Source: Verrucomicrobiota bacterium (lineage in GTDB: Bacteria > Verrucomicrobiota > Kiritimatiellia > CAIQIC01 > Lenti-01). Taken from it: DNA of 17,606 nt. Of the stretch, positions 1 through 6,827 are shown in pieces. Each line of letters starts with the position of its first letter. Positions within the stretch are counted from its first letter, which is position 1. A model generated the notes under the pieces. The model worked only from the letters and a program-made list of their open reading frames with translations. It made no database searches and was not told where the DNA came from. The stretch is from positions 1 to 17,606 of the forward strand of contig DMJA01000177.1 of NCBI GenBank assembly GCA_003451935.1, in the 5' to 3' direction. The position numbers and the translations under genes were made by a program.

Positions 1-186
1 TCATATTTAATTTGACTCAATTCGTCCCTCGAAAAAAGTTCCAAAAAGGGCTTGTCAGCAAAATCGCTTCAGTCCAATTACCCCATCTTTCGTTTCCATC
101 GTGGAGGCGGGGGAGAATCGGCAAGGGTTGGCGCGGATCGTTTCCGCAACTGGGCTTGCCGAAGGTAGATACAAAAAGGAATACGA

Positions 187-1428
187 ATGAAGAAAATGCA
201 GCTCCTCGTCGGGACGGTTTTCGTCGCGGCGGTTTTGGCCGCGCAGAGCACGTTCGGCGCGGGTTTCGGCATCTATGAAGGCAGCGCGCGCGGCAACGCC
301 ATGGGCACGGAAGTGACGGCCGATCCGGCCTCCCCCTCGGTGTTGTACAACAACCCCGCGGCGATGACGGAACTGGAAGGTACGCAGGTGGAAGCCGGCG
401 CGACCTTCATCCGCCCGAACCAGACCGTGACGACCGTGACCCCGGCCGGGGCCGTGGACAACGACGCGGACAGCAAGTGGTGGACCCCTCCGCATGCCTA
501 TGTGACGCATCAATTCAACGACAAGGTCTGGGCGGGCCTGGGCGTATTCAGCCGCTACGGGCTGGGCGTCGAATTCGACGACAATTGGGCCGGGCGCTAC
601 AACGTCCAGGAAGCCACGATCCAAAGCATCGACATCAATCCGTCCGTCGCGTTCAAGGTGATGGACCAACTGTCGCTGTCCGCCGGCCTCCGCGCCGAAT
701 GGTTCGAGTTTGAGCAGAAGAAGGCGATCCCCACGGGCACCCCCTTCGTGGATCCCGACCTCTCGTTCGAGATGTGCGGCGACAGCTGGGGCATCGGCTA
801 CAACCTCGGCGCGTACTACGAGGCGACCGACTGGCTGTCCTTCGGGCTGGCCTATGAAAGCGAAATCAAGCAGGAAGTCGAAGGCGAATACGACCTGAGC
901 CACCCGAATCCGGCCGTGGCCAGCGGCGACGGCGGCGGCGATGTGACGACCCCGGCCATTCTGCGTTTCGGCACCTCGGTCAAGGCGACCGAGAAGCTGA
1001 CCGTGAACGCGGGCATCGTCTATACGATGTGGAGTTCCTATGACGAGCTCTCCATCGACTTCTCCCCGGCCCTGTTGGGCGCAGTGCCCAATAGCACGAC
1101 CGAGAAGGATTGGGACGACGTGTTCCGCTATCAGCTCGGCATGGAATACGCGCTGAACGAAACCTGGGCGCTGCGCGCGGGCTACATCTTCGACGAGACG
1201 CCCGATCCGGATGCGCACGTGGACTACATCGTTCCGGGCAACGACCGCGACCTGGTCTCGCTGGGCGTCGGCTACAAGAAGGGCGACTTCTTCTGCGACC
1301 TCGGCTACACCTATTTGATGATCCATGACCGCGACATCGATGCGCGCTTGGCGGATGGCGTGTTCTCCGGCGAATTCAAGGATGGCGACGCCCACCTGAT
1401 CGGCGTGTCGGTCGGCTACAAGCTGTAA
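187..1428 (+). CDS. OmpP1/FadL family outer-membrane transport protein
   Basis: Predicted 413-residue outer-membrane beta-barrel of the OmpP1/FadL/TodX family, which takes up long-chain fatty acids or other hydrophobic compounds. The N-terminus is a Sec signal peptide (MKKMQLLVGTVFVAAVLAAQ) with cleavage likely just before the AGFGIYEGSARG segment. That segment is the family's N-terminal plug, and it is followed by the family NPAAM box near residue 57. The rest alternates polar and hydrophobic residues with many aromatic girdle positions, as expected for barrel strands, and ends in VSVGYKL. Length is normal for the family (about 400-450). The ATG at 187 is supported by AAGGA six bases upstream. 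The gene appears monocistronic: a strong terminator lies 36 bases past the stop. The substrate cannot be read from the sequence. Confidence is high for the family and low for the solute. Confidence 0.9.
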   Translation: MKKMQLLVGTVFVAAVLAAQSTFGAGFGIYEGSARGNAMGTEVTADPASPSVLYNNPAAMTELEGTQVEAGATFIRPNQTVTTVTPAGAVDNDADSKWWTPPHAYVTHQFNDKVWAGLGVFSRYGLGVEFDDNWAGRYNVQEATIQSIDINPSVAFKVMDQLSLSAGLRAEWFEFEQKKAIPTGTPFVDPDLSFEMCGDSWGIGYNLGAYYEATDWLSFGLAYESEIKQEVEGEYDLSHPNPAVASGDGGGDVTTPAILRFGTSVKATEKLTVNAGIVYTMWSSYDELSIDFSPALLGAVPNSTTEKDWDDVFRYQLGMEYALNETWALRAGYIFDETPDPDAHVDYIVPGNDRDLVSLGVGYKKGDFFCDLGYTYLMIHDRDIDARLADGVFSGEFKDGDAHLIGVSVGYKL

Positions 1429-1463
1429 TCCAGCCAACCAGCCGTCTCTTGCAGGCGGTGGCC

Positions 1464-1492
1464 AGCCCGGGTTCTTCGGAACCCGGGCTTTT
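1464..1492 (+). terminator. Rho-independent terminator of the FadL-family gene
   Basis: An 11-bp perfect GC-rich stem (AGCCCGGGTTC with GAACCCGGGCT) closes a TTCG tetraloop in the very stable C(UUCG)G arrangement and runs straight into TTTT. It lies 36 bases after the stop codon at 1428, in the right orientation for the plus-strand gene. Confidence 0.92.
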
Positions 1493-1546
1493 GCATGGGC
1501 CGCTTCCGTTCGGGCCTGATAGCGGGGTCCAGCGCTACATAAGACC

Positions 1547-1574
1547 AGTCTCGCTTATTATAATAACCGAGACT
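1547..1574. promoter_or_regulatory. 28-bp palindrome, copy 1, centred on TATAAT
   Basis: Arms AGTCTCG and CGAGACT flank a self-complementary core TTATTATAATAA; 13 of 14 base pairs match, the only break being C1554/C1567. The core contains a perfect TATAAT on each strand (1559-1564 on plus). The symmetry and length suit a dimeric DNA-binding protein, such as an autoregulating repressor or antitoxin, or a terminal repeat. No partner gene is visible, so the role is inference. No good -35 box sits 16-18 bases away on the plus strand. Confidence 0.55.
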
Positions 1575-1623
1575 AAATCCTTTGAGTTTTATAAGGAATT
1601 AAATGAATTTTTCATGGTAAACG

Positions 1624-1651
1624 AGTCTCGCATATTATAATATGTGAAACT
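1624..1651. promoter_or_regulatory. 28-bp palindrome, copy 2, centred on TATAAT
   Basis: Second copy of the motif at 1547-1574, identical at 23 of 28 positions, including the left arm AGTCTCGC and the TATTATAATA core. Pairing is 12 of 14; the breaks are C1627/A1648 and G1630/T1645, so the right arm has drifted. It too holds TATAAT (1636-1641). The two centres are 77 bp apart, about seven helical turns, which would put two bound dimers on roughly the same face of the helix. Confidence 0.5.
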
Positions 1652-1738
1652 GTTGTTTGTGGTGTGTTGAAGAACTCCTGCGGAAGGACGGGTAACGGAT
1701 GAGGGGGGCCGGAACGACTAACCCGGGTGATGGACCGA

Positions 1739-2596
1739 TCAAGTCAGGAGCTTGGCGAAGAGGCGTTTGGCCGTGGCGGTGGTTTGCGCGGCGATTTCGC
1801 CGGGCGAGGTGCCGCGGAGTTGCGCGAGGAGTTGGCCGACCTGCGGGATGTAGGCCGGTTCGGAAAGGGGTTTGCCATTTTCGCCAGTCAGGTGGGCGGT
1901 CTTGCCTTCAGGAAGATCCGGCGGCAGGTCCGGGGCGTCGGATTCGAGCAGGAAATGGCCGGCCGGGACGCGGACTGCGTTTTCGCGGGCGCGGGCATTC
2001 TTGGGCCGGGTGAGGGTGCCGCCAAAAGAGAAATGCACGTTCTTGGCGGCGAGGGGTTCGAGGGCATCGGCCGGTCCGGAGTAGGCGTGGATGAGCAGCC
2101 CTGCCGGATGGGGGGGGAGGGCCAGGAGGATTTCGAGCATTCGGCCCCACGCGTCGCGGCAATGCAGGCTGGCGGGGAGGGCCAATTCGAAGGAAAGCTC
2201 GAGCTGGGTGCGGAACACGGCTTCGCGGTCGGCGTCGAGGCCGTCGTCCATGCGTCCGTCGAGGCCGATTTCGCCGATGCCGGAAGGGCGGCTGGCGAGG
2301 ATTTCGCGGAGATTCTGCAGCCAGCGGGAAGTGCGGCCCTGAATGAACCAGGGATGGAGGCCGAAGGAGCAAATCACGAAGCCGGAGTGGGCGTTGCCGA
2401 GGCCGGCGACGGCGGACCAGTCGGACTCGGCGGTGGCGTTGACATGGAGGATGCCGACGCCGGAGGCGCGGGCGCGGGCAAGGACGTGCGGCAGGTGCGG
2501 CGCGAGGCGCGGATTCTGCAAATGGCTGTGGGCATCGGCCCAGGCAAGATTTTGACTGTCCGAAGGAATGGGGGGTGTTATGCTCACTCCTGACAT
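1739..2596 (-). CDS. TatD family metal-dependent hydrolase (DNase)
   Basis: A 285-residue TIM-barrel hydrolase of the TatD family, cytosolic divalent-metal enzymes that act as 3'-5' exonucleases or DNases in repair and quality control. All family metal ligands are visible: HxH at 23-25 (DAHSHL), Glu109 (GEIGLD), His145 (SLHCRDAW), His170 (HAYSG) and Asp220 (ESDAPD). GLHPW at 79-83 is also typical. The start is uncertain. The ATG at 2596 puts the HxH motif about 20 residues from the N-terminus, as usual for the family; in-frame starts at 2611 and 2689 would add 5 and 31 residues and run into the divergent neighbour. No start has a clear ribosome binding site. No partner gene or terminator is visible. 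The subtype (TatD, YcfH or YjjV) cannot be assigned. Confidence 0.88.
   Translation of the reverse strand: MSGVSITPPIPSDSQNLAWADAHSHLQNPRLAPHLPHVLARARASGVGILHVNATAESDWSAVAGLGNAHSGFVICSFGLHPWFIQGRTSRWLQNLREILASRPSGIGEIGLDGRMDDGLDADREAVFRTQLELSFELALPASLHCRDAWGRMLEILLALPPHPAGLLIHAYSGPADALEPLAAKNVHFSFGGTLTRPKNARARENAVRVPAGHFLLESDAPDLPPDLPEGKTAHLTGENGKPLSEPAYIPQVGQLLAQLRGTSPGEIAAQTTATAKRLFAKLLT
2552..2581 (+). promoter_or_regulatory. Possible sigma70-like promoter of the envelope cluster
   Basis: TTGACT (2552-2557), an 18-base spacer and TGTTAT (2576-2581) form a plausible -35/-10 pair facing the lipoprotein gene. The -10 box is weak (4 of 6). If real, transcription would begin near 2588, which favours the ATG at 2595 over those at 2568 or 2580 and leaves almost no leader. 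Confidence 0.3.
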
Positions 2597-4055
2597 GGTG
2601 GAAGGCCGTTTCATTTCAGTCAATCCACAAAGGGGCCGAGGGATCGGTCTGGCTGTCCTGTTGTCGCTTGCTTCGGCGGGTTGCGGCACGTTCAGCCATT
2701 ATCCGACGGGGATGGAGCAAACGACGCTGGCGCCGCTGCGGACGGGACAGGACACGGGCTACCGGAAGACGTTCGGCAAGCGCACGAACGGAACGGCGCG
2801 GGTCCTGTTTGCGATGGAGATGGGCCGCGCGGCGCAATTGGAGGGCGATTTCGAGGTCTCGCGCGCGGCGTTCGAGGCGGCGATCGCGGCGACACGGGCG
2901 CAGGACGACAAGGCGGCGATTTCGGCATCGGGCGCGGCGGCGCAGGGTGCGGCGGTGCTGGTGAACGACAAGGCGATCCCCTACCGCGCGCCGTCCTACG
3001 AGCGAACGCTGGCGCATCACTACCAGGCGCTGAACTACCTGGCGTTGAACGACCTGGTCGGCGCCGGCGTCGAGGTCCGCCGTGCCAACCGCGAGCAGGA
3101 GGAGGCCCGCCAGCGCCACGAGCGCGAGATTGAAAAGTCGAAGTCGCCGGCGGAAAACGCGGCACCGGGCGAGGAGGCCGATCCGCGCCTGGCCGGGGTC
3201 TATGCGGGGCTCGACGAACTGGCCGGCACGGTGAAGTTCTCGTTCCAAAACGCGGCGACGTTTTATGTGTCGTCCGTGATCTGGGAGATGCTGGGGGAGC
3301 CGAACGACGCGTACATCGACCTGAAGAAGGCGCTGGAAATCTATCCGGACAATCCCTACGTCCAGCAGGACGTCCTGCGGCTGGGCCGGCGGCTGGGGAT
3401 GCGCGAGGACGTGGCGGATTTTGAACGGCGTTTCCCCGCGGCGGCAAAGGCGCCGGCGGCCGGAAACGGTGCGCTGAAAAACAAGGCGCGGCTCGTGGTG
3501 GTCTATGAAGAAGGCCTCGCGCCGAAGAAGTCGGAGATGTCCGTGGCCTATCCGCTGTCTTCGGCGGACTCGCTCGGGGTGGTCTCGCTGCCGGTCTATG
3601 CCGAAGTGCCGCCCCCGCCGATGCCGGCGGCCGTGGCGGCAGATGGAAAACCGCTGGGCGGCACGGCGCCGATCTGCAACGTGGGCGCGCTGGCGGGGCG
3701 GGCGCTGGCGGAGCAGATGCCGGGCATCCTGACCCGCCAGGTGGCGCGGGCCGTGGCGAAAGGCGTGGCCGCCAAGGCCGCGCATGACCAAGGGGAAGGG
3801 CTGGCCGAGCTGGCTGTGGCGCTCTATAACATTTTTTCCGAACAGGCGGACCTGCGCAGTTGGTTGACGCTACCGGCCCATGTGCAAATACTTAGCGCGT
3901 GGACCGAGCCGGGGAAGCCGTGCGTGGCGATCTCCGCCCCCCAGGGCGGCACGCTGTGGAGTGGAGAGGTAACCCTGCGGCCCGGCCGGACGACTTTGTT
4001 GTATGTAGTCCGGATCGATTTGGCTGTATATTCACACATCATGGTGCAACCATAA
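2595..4055 (+). CDS. COG3014-type lipoprotein with TPR-like repeats
   Basis: A 486-residue lipoprotein. A basic stretch and hydrophobic core (GIGLAVLLSLASAGC) end in a lipobox with the lipidated cysteine at residue 30; Gly follows it, so outer-membrane sorting is likely. Helical TPR-like repeats are visible near residues 74-100 (RVLFAMEMGRAAQLEGDFEV) and 228-265 (EMLGEPNDAYIDLKKALEIY). The composition, and the position ahead of YcfL and LpoB, match the poorly characterised COG3014 family, which I believe sits in similar clusters in other Gram-negative bacteria. A scaffold role in the LpoB system is inference. The start is ambiguous: ATGs at 2568, 2580 and 2595 are in frame. I chose 2595 because it gives the shortest signal peptide and fits the possible promoter. 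First gene of the cluster; 25 bases separate it from the next. Confidence 0.75.
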   Translation: MVEGRFISVNPQRGRGIGLAVLLSLASAGCGTFSHYPTGMEQTTLAPLRTGQDTGYRKTFGKRTNGTARVLFAMEMGRAAQLEGDFEVSRAAFEAAIAATRAQDDKAAISASGAAAQGAAVLVNDKAIPYRAPSYERTLAHHYQALNYLALNDLVGAGVEVRRANREQEEARQRHEREIEKSKSPAENAAPGEEADPRLAGVYAGLDELAGTVKFSFQNAATFYVSSVIWEMLGEPNDAYIDLKKALEIYPDNPYVQQDVLRLGRRLGMREDVADFERRFPAAAKAPAAGNGALKNKARLVVVYEEGLAPKKSEMSVAYPLSSADSLGVVSLPVYAEVPPPPMPAAVAADGKPLGGTAPICNVGALAGRALAEQMPGILTRQVARAVAKGVAAKAAHDQGEGLAELAVALYNIFSEQADLRSWLTLPAHVQILSAWTEPGKPCVAISAPQGGTLWSGEVTLRPGRTTLLYVVRIDLAVYSHIMVQP

Positions 4056-4080
4056 GGCTGGAGACAGCAAAGGAGCAAAA

Positions 4081-5133
4081 ATGAAGAGGTCGTGGAAAAC
4101 GATGGTGCTGGTGCTGGCGGCGGGAGCCATGTCGGCGCAGGCCGCGCCCAAGGCGGCTCTGTTCGTGCAAAACCGGGCGGGCGCTTCGATGGAAGCGCAG
4201 CTCGATGCCTTCAACGATCTGGTGGGTGCGCGGCTGGCGGAGGCCGGCATCGAGGTGATCCGTTCGCAGGATGTGCTGGCCCGCTTTGTGGAATCGCGCG
4301 ATGCGGAATCCGAGCAGGCGCTCCGCCAAGGGGTGGAGGCGCTGCAGACGGCGAAGGCGGAAGGCACGGTGGACGGTCCCTCGCAGGAGGCCTCGGCGCT
4401 GCGCCTCGCGCAGCTGATGGGCGCGGACTATCTCGTGTTCGCCTCGCTGGTCTCGCTGGGCGAGAACCAGGTGAACATCCAGGCCTATGGCATGGCCCAG
4501 CAGCAGACGGTGACGACGCTGCGCCTGGCGCTGCGCGTGCTCGAGGGAGGCCGGGGCTCGCAAATCCATGGCGACACGGTTGCGGTGTCGGAGAAGATCG
4601 CGCAGACCGCGAACATGCAGGTCCAGGCGGGCGATCTCGTGAACACGCTGCTGGACCGCGGCGCGGCCGAACTGGCCGGGCGGGTGCGCGGCAGCCTCGC
4701 GAAGATCGAGGCCGCCGCGTCGGCGGAGCCGGCCCTGGCGACGGTGACGCTGGGCGTCGCGCCGGAAGGCGCCGCCGTGGAGGTGGATGGCGTCGTAGTG
4801 GCGACCGCTCCCGGCACGTTCCAGGTCCGTCCCGGCGTGCACGAGGTGCGCGTGACCCGGGAAGGCTATGCCACCTGGGAGAAAAGCGTGGCCTTCGCCG
4901 ATGGCCAGACGCTGGATGTCCCGATGGAGCTGTCCGCCGCCGGACTCGCGCGCAAGGGCGAACTGGAAGCCCAGGCCATCGCCCGGGAGCAGGGCGCGGC
5001 CGACGCCCAGGCCACGGTGCTGCAGGCCAGCAACAGCTATATCCGGCTCGAAGGCATGCCCGGCCAGTCGCTGTCCATCGGCGGCGAAGACAACCCCGGC
5101 GTGGATTCGATCAACGTGATCCAACAGAAATAA
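4081..5133 (+). CDS. Exported PEGA-domain protein with a CsgG/LpoB-like N-terminal region
   Basis: A 350-residue exported protein. The signal peptide (about 1-22) ends in SAQA-A. Residues 24-205 resemble the CsgG/LpoB/FlgO type of fold: a strand (KAALFVQNRA), a long helix, then GADYLVFASLVSLGE, the usual 'is it present and active' strand of these domains. Residues about 220-285 are a PEGA domain: VTLGVAPEGAAVEVDGVV, then PGVHEVRVTREGYATWEKSV. PEGA domains are small beta folds on envelope proteins and may bind peptidoglycan or other proteins. A helical, Ala/Gln-rich tail ends in a hydrophilic segment. AAAGGAG lies five bases before the ATG. There is no lipobox, so it is soluble in the periplasm or loosely bound. 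It probably works with the LpoB protein encoded downstream; that link rests on context and fold only. Confidence 0.72.
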   Translation: MKRSWKTMVLVLAAGAMSAQAAPKAALFVQNRAGASMEAQLDAFNDLVGARLAEAGIEVIRSQDVLARFVESRDAESEQALRQGVEALQTAKAEGTVDGPSQEASALRLAQLMGADYLVFASLVSLGENQVNIQAYGMAQQQTVTTLRLALRVLEGGRGSQIHGDTVAVSEKIAQTANMQVQAGDLVNTLLDRGAAELAGRVRGSLAKIEAAASAEPALATVTLGVAPEGAAVEVDGVVVATAPGTFQVRPGVHEVRVTREGYATWEKSVAFADGQTLDVPMELSAAGLARKGELEAQAIAREQGAADAQATVLQASNSYIRLEGMPGQSLSIGGEDNPGVDSINVIQQK

Positions 5134-5161
5134 GGCCAAAGCGATGAACAGGAGGATGCAG

Positions 5162-5605
5162 ATGAAATGTGGAAAAAGTCTTCTCATGGCGGCGGTCCTC
5201 GCCGCGCTGGCGGCGGGCTGCGCCGCGCCCAACACGGCGGGCGTCACCGTCGGCGTGGAGGCGGACGAAGCGGGCAACCTGCAGGAGGTCTTGCAGGTGG
5301 ACAACGCCAAGCTGGCCCGCCAGCTCAAGGTGGAGGACACGAGCGTCGGCGAGACCAAGAACGGGCTGATGAAGGCCAGCGTGAAGCTGACTTCGGGCCT
5401 GAACAAGGACCTCGTCGCCCAATCGAAGTTCGCCTGGTTCGATTCCGAGGGCGCCGAAATCGATCCCGACACCGACCCCTGGCGGCCGCTGCTGCTGCAT
5501 GGCAAGGAGACGCGCACCATCCAAGGCGTGGCCCCCTCCGCCCGCGCCGTATCCTTCAAGCTGCGCGTGCGGGAAGGCGAGCGGACCCGCTGGATCATCA
5601 AGTGA
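5162..5605 (+). CDS. ycfL: YcfL family (DUF1425) lipoprotein
   Basis: A 147-residue lipoprotein with a short signal (MKCGKSLLMAAVLAALAAGC) and the lipidated cysteine at residue 20. The body matches the DUF1425/YcfL pattern: a beta-rich domain with KFAWFDSEGAEIDPDTDPWR, then HGKETRTIQGVAPS and a final strand. E. coli YcfL is somewhat shorter (about 125 residues) and its gene lies next to lpoB, the same order as here, which strengthens both calls. The function of YcfL is unknown; a link to the LpoB/PBP1B system is suggested by genomic context. The ATG at 5162 is chosen over those at 5144 and 5156 because AGGAGG (5150-5155) sits six bases ahead and the signal peptide is then compact. It follows the PEGA gene by 28 bases. 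Confidence 0.82.
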   Translation: MKCGKSLLMAAVLAALAAGCAAPNTAGVTVGVEADEAGNLQEVLQVDNAKLARQLKVEDTSVGETKNGLMKASVKLTSGLNKDLVAQSKFAWFDSEGAEIDPDTDPWRPLLLHGKETRTIQGVAPSARAVSFKLRVREGERTRWIIK

Positions 5606-5686
5606 GGATTGTATCCCCTCCCGGCAAGGACTATGAATATCCCAAATGAAACCAAGGCGGGGGTTCCCGCCCCCAAGGAGAAACAG

Positions 5687-6274
5687 ATGAATGCCCAATG
5701 GAAACTATTCGCGGTCGCGGGACTCCTCGCATGGCTGGTGTCGGGTTGCGCCACCACGGTCGAATATGGCGATGCCACTTCCGGAAAACCCATCAGCACC
5801 GATTTCGGTTCGTCCGATCTGCAGCAGATCGCGGCGACGATGGTGGACTCGATGCTGATGGACGATGTCCTGCAGGAGATTTCGGGCGATGGCCCGCCCC
5901 TGCTGGTCGTGGACAAGGTCAAGAACAAGACCACGCAGCACATCGACACCGAATCGGTCACCGACAGCATCCGCACCAAGCTGATTCGCTCCCGCAAGTT
6001 CAGCTTCCAGGACCGCACCACGGAAGCGGCGCTGAGCGAGGAACTGGCCTACCAGCAGGCCGCCGCGAAGGATCCTGTCGCCTCCGGCCAGCAGGACGCC
6101 CCCCGCTACATGCTGACCTCCAACCTTTCGGAGATCGAGCAGACCCAGGGGCGGCTCAAGGATGTGTACTACAAGTTCACGATGAGCCTGCGCGACCTGA
6201 AGTCCGGCCGCCTCCTGTGGGCCGATGAAAAGGAAATCCGCAAGCAGAAGACCAAGAGCGTCTTCGGAGGCTGA
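5687..6274 (+). CDS. lpoB: Penicillin-binding protein activator LpoB
   Basis: A 195-residue outer-membrane lipoprotein. The signal peptide (MNAQWKLFAVAGLLAWLVSG) ends in a lipobox with cysteine 21. A short polar linker is followed by the globular LpoB domain: a helix around LQQIAATMVDSML, the strand PPLLVVDKVKNKTTQHIDTE, a helix SVTDSIRTKLIRSRKF, the segment PRYMLTSNLSEIE, and the terminal strand YKFTMSLRDLKSGRLLWADE. In E. coli LpoB crosses the periplasm to stimulate the bifunctional synthase PBP1B. The linker here is short, and whether a PBP1B partner exists cannot be told from this window. The ATG at 5687 has AAGGAG six bases upstream; an in-frame ATG at 5609 would spoil the signal peptide. 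The next gene starts two bases after the stop, implying translational coupling. Confidence 0.88.
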   Translation: MNAQWKLFAVAGLLAWLVSGCATTVEYGDATSGKPISTDFGSSDLQQIAATMVDSMLMDDVLQEISGDGPPLLVVDKVKNKTTQHIDTESVTDSIRTKLIRSRKFSFQDRTTEAALSEELAYQQAAAKDPVASGQQDAPRYMLTSNLSEIEQTQGRLKDVYYKFTMSLRDLKSGRLLWADEKEIRKQKTKSVFGG

Positions 6275-6276
6275 CC

Positions 6277-6795
6277 ATGAAAAAAACACTGGCAATCCTG
6301 TGCCTGGCCGCCCTGGGGGGGGTCCCGGCGATGGCCGCGATGACCCTGACGCCGCTCCAGATCGGCATCGCCGGCGAGCGCGTCCAGCTCTTCCGCCCGG
6401 AAACCCAGGTGATGGGCCTGCGCCTGAATCTGGCGCTCAGCGAAAACCAGGACGTGATGGGTCTCGACGTGGGCCTGCTCAGCCGTTCGGACCGGATGTC
6501 GGCCATCCAGCTGAATCTGGCCAATTGGGTCGAGGAGGAATTCATCGGCGTGGGTGCCGGCTTGTTCAACACGATGGGTTCGATGGCGGGCCTGCAGGCC
6601 GGCATCTTCAATGTCGTGGAGCAGGACATGGCGGGATTCCAGGTCGGGCTCTTCAACATGGCGGACAACGCCTCGGGCCTCCAGATCGGCCTCATCAACC
6701 GCACGGTTTCGCTGCGGGGCCTCCAAATTGGATTGGTCAACATCATCGAGGAGGGGCCGCTGACGTTCTTCCCGATCATCAACGCCGCCTTCTAG
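6277..6795 (+). CDS. LA_2272-type surface repeat protein
   Basis: A 172-residue exported protein: signal peptide MKKTLAILCLAALGGVPAMA, then about eight tandem repeats of 14-15 residues over 45-160 with the core pattern GLQ-(hydrophobic)-GL-(hydrophobic)-N. Examples are MAGLQAGIFNVVEQD, ASGLQIGLINRTVS and LRGLQIGLVNIIEEG. This alternating pattern predicts a stack of short beta strands, either a small barrel or a beta-solenoid. It matches proteins named after Leptospira LA_2272, which are surface-exposed or outer-membrane and of unknown function. The last residues (PLTFFPIINAAF) end in Phe, compatible with a BAM-type outer-membrane C-terminal signal. The start lies two bases after the lpoB stop, so it is co-translated with LpoB and probably belongs to the same process. 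Function unknown. Confidence 0.7.
   Translation: MKKTLAILCLAALGGVPAMAAMTLTPLQIGIAGERVQLFRPETQVMGLRLNLALSENQDVMGLDVGLLSRSDRMSAIQLNLANWVEEEFIGVGAGLFNTMGSMAGLQAGIFNVVEQDMAGFQVGLFNMADNASGLQIGLINRTVSLRGLQIGLVNIIEEGPLTFFPIINAAF
6409..6756 (+). repeat. In-gene tandem repeat coding about eight 14-15-residue units
   Basis: This part of the LA_2272-type gene codes the tandem units listed in that entry. At DNA level the units are diverged (for example GGCCTGCAGGCC, GGCCTCCAGATC and GGCCTCCAAATT at the GLQ positions), so the repeat is old and kept by selection on the protein rather than by recent duplication. Confidence 0.65.
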
Positions 6796-6827
6796 TCAAG
6801 GCCGGCTGAACGGACAAGGAGCAGGGC

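Larger units (their letters stand above)
1493..1738. other. Gene-free, partly AT-rich intergenic stretch
   Basis: No convincing gene lies between the terminator and the end of the TatD-family gene. About 1536-1660 is visibly AT-rich against the GC-rich surroundings and contains two related palindromes (annotated separately). Between them, an AAGGA-type ribosome binding site near 1593 precedes an ATG at 1603 that opens only a five-codon frame (MNFSW, stop at 1618). This could be the cut-off start of a lost gene or chance. The remainder (about 1660-1738) shows no structure that I recognise. Confidence 0.6.

Noticed and set aside
55..1437. A 460-codon open frame opposite the FadL-family gene
   Set aside because: The plus-strand frame has a signal peptide, the family NPAAM box and a terminator; the antisense frame has none.
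1449..1640. A 63-codon plus-strand frame through the terminator and both palindromes
   Set aside because: It starts inside the terminator region without a ribosome binding site, and its end is made by the palindrome sequences themselves.
1727..2593. A 288-codon open frame opposite the TatD-family gene
   Set aside because: The minus-strand frame contains every metal ligand of the TatD family; the plus-strand product is Gly/Ala/Glu-rich without motifs.
4039..6021. A 660-codon open frame on the minus strand, opposite the PEGA, YcfL and LpoB genes
   Set aside because: It runs across three well-supported plus-strand genes and their ribosome binding sites; its product is low-complexity.
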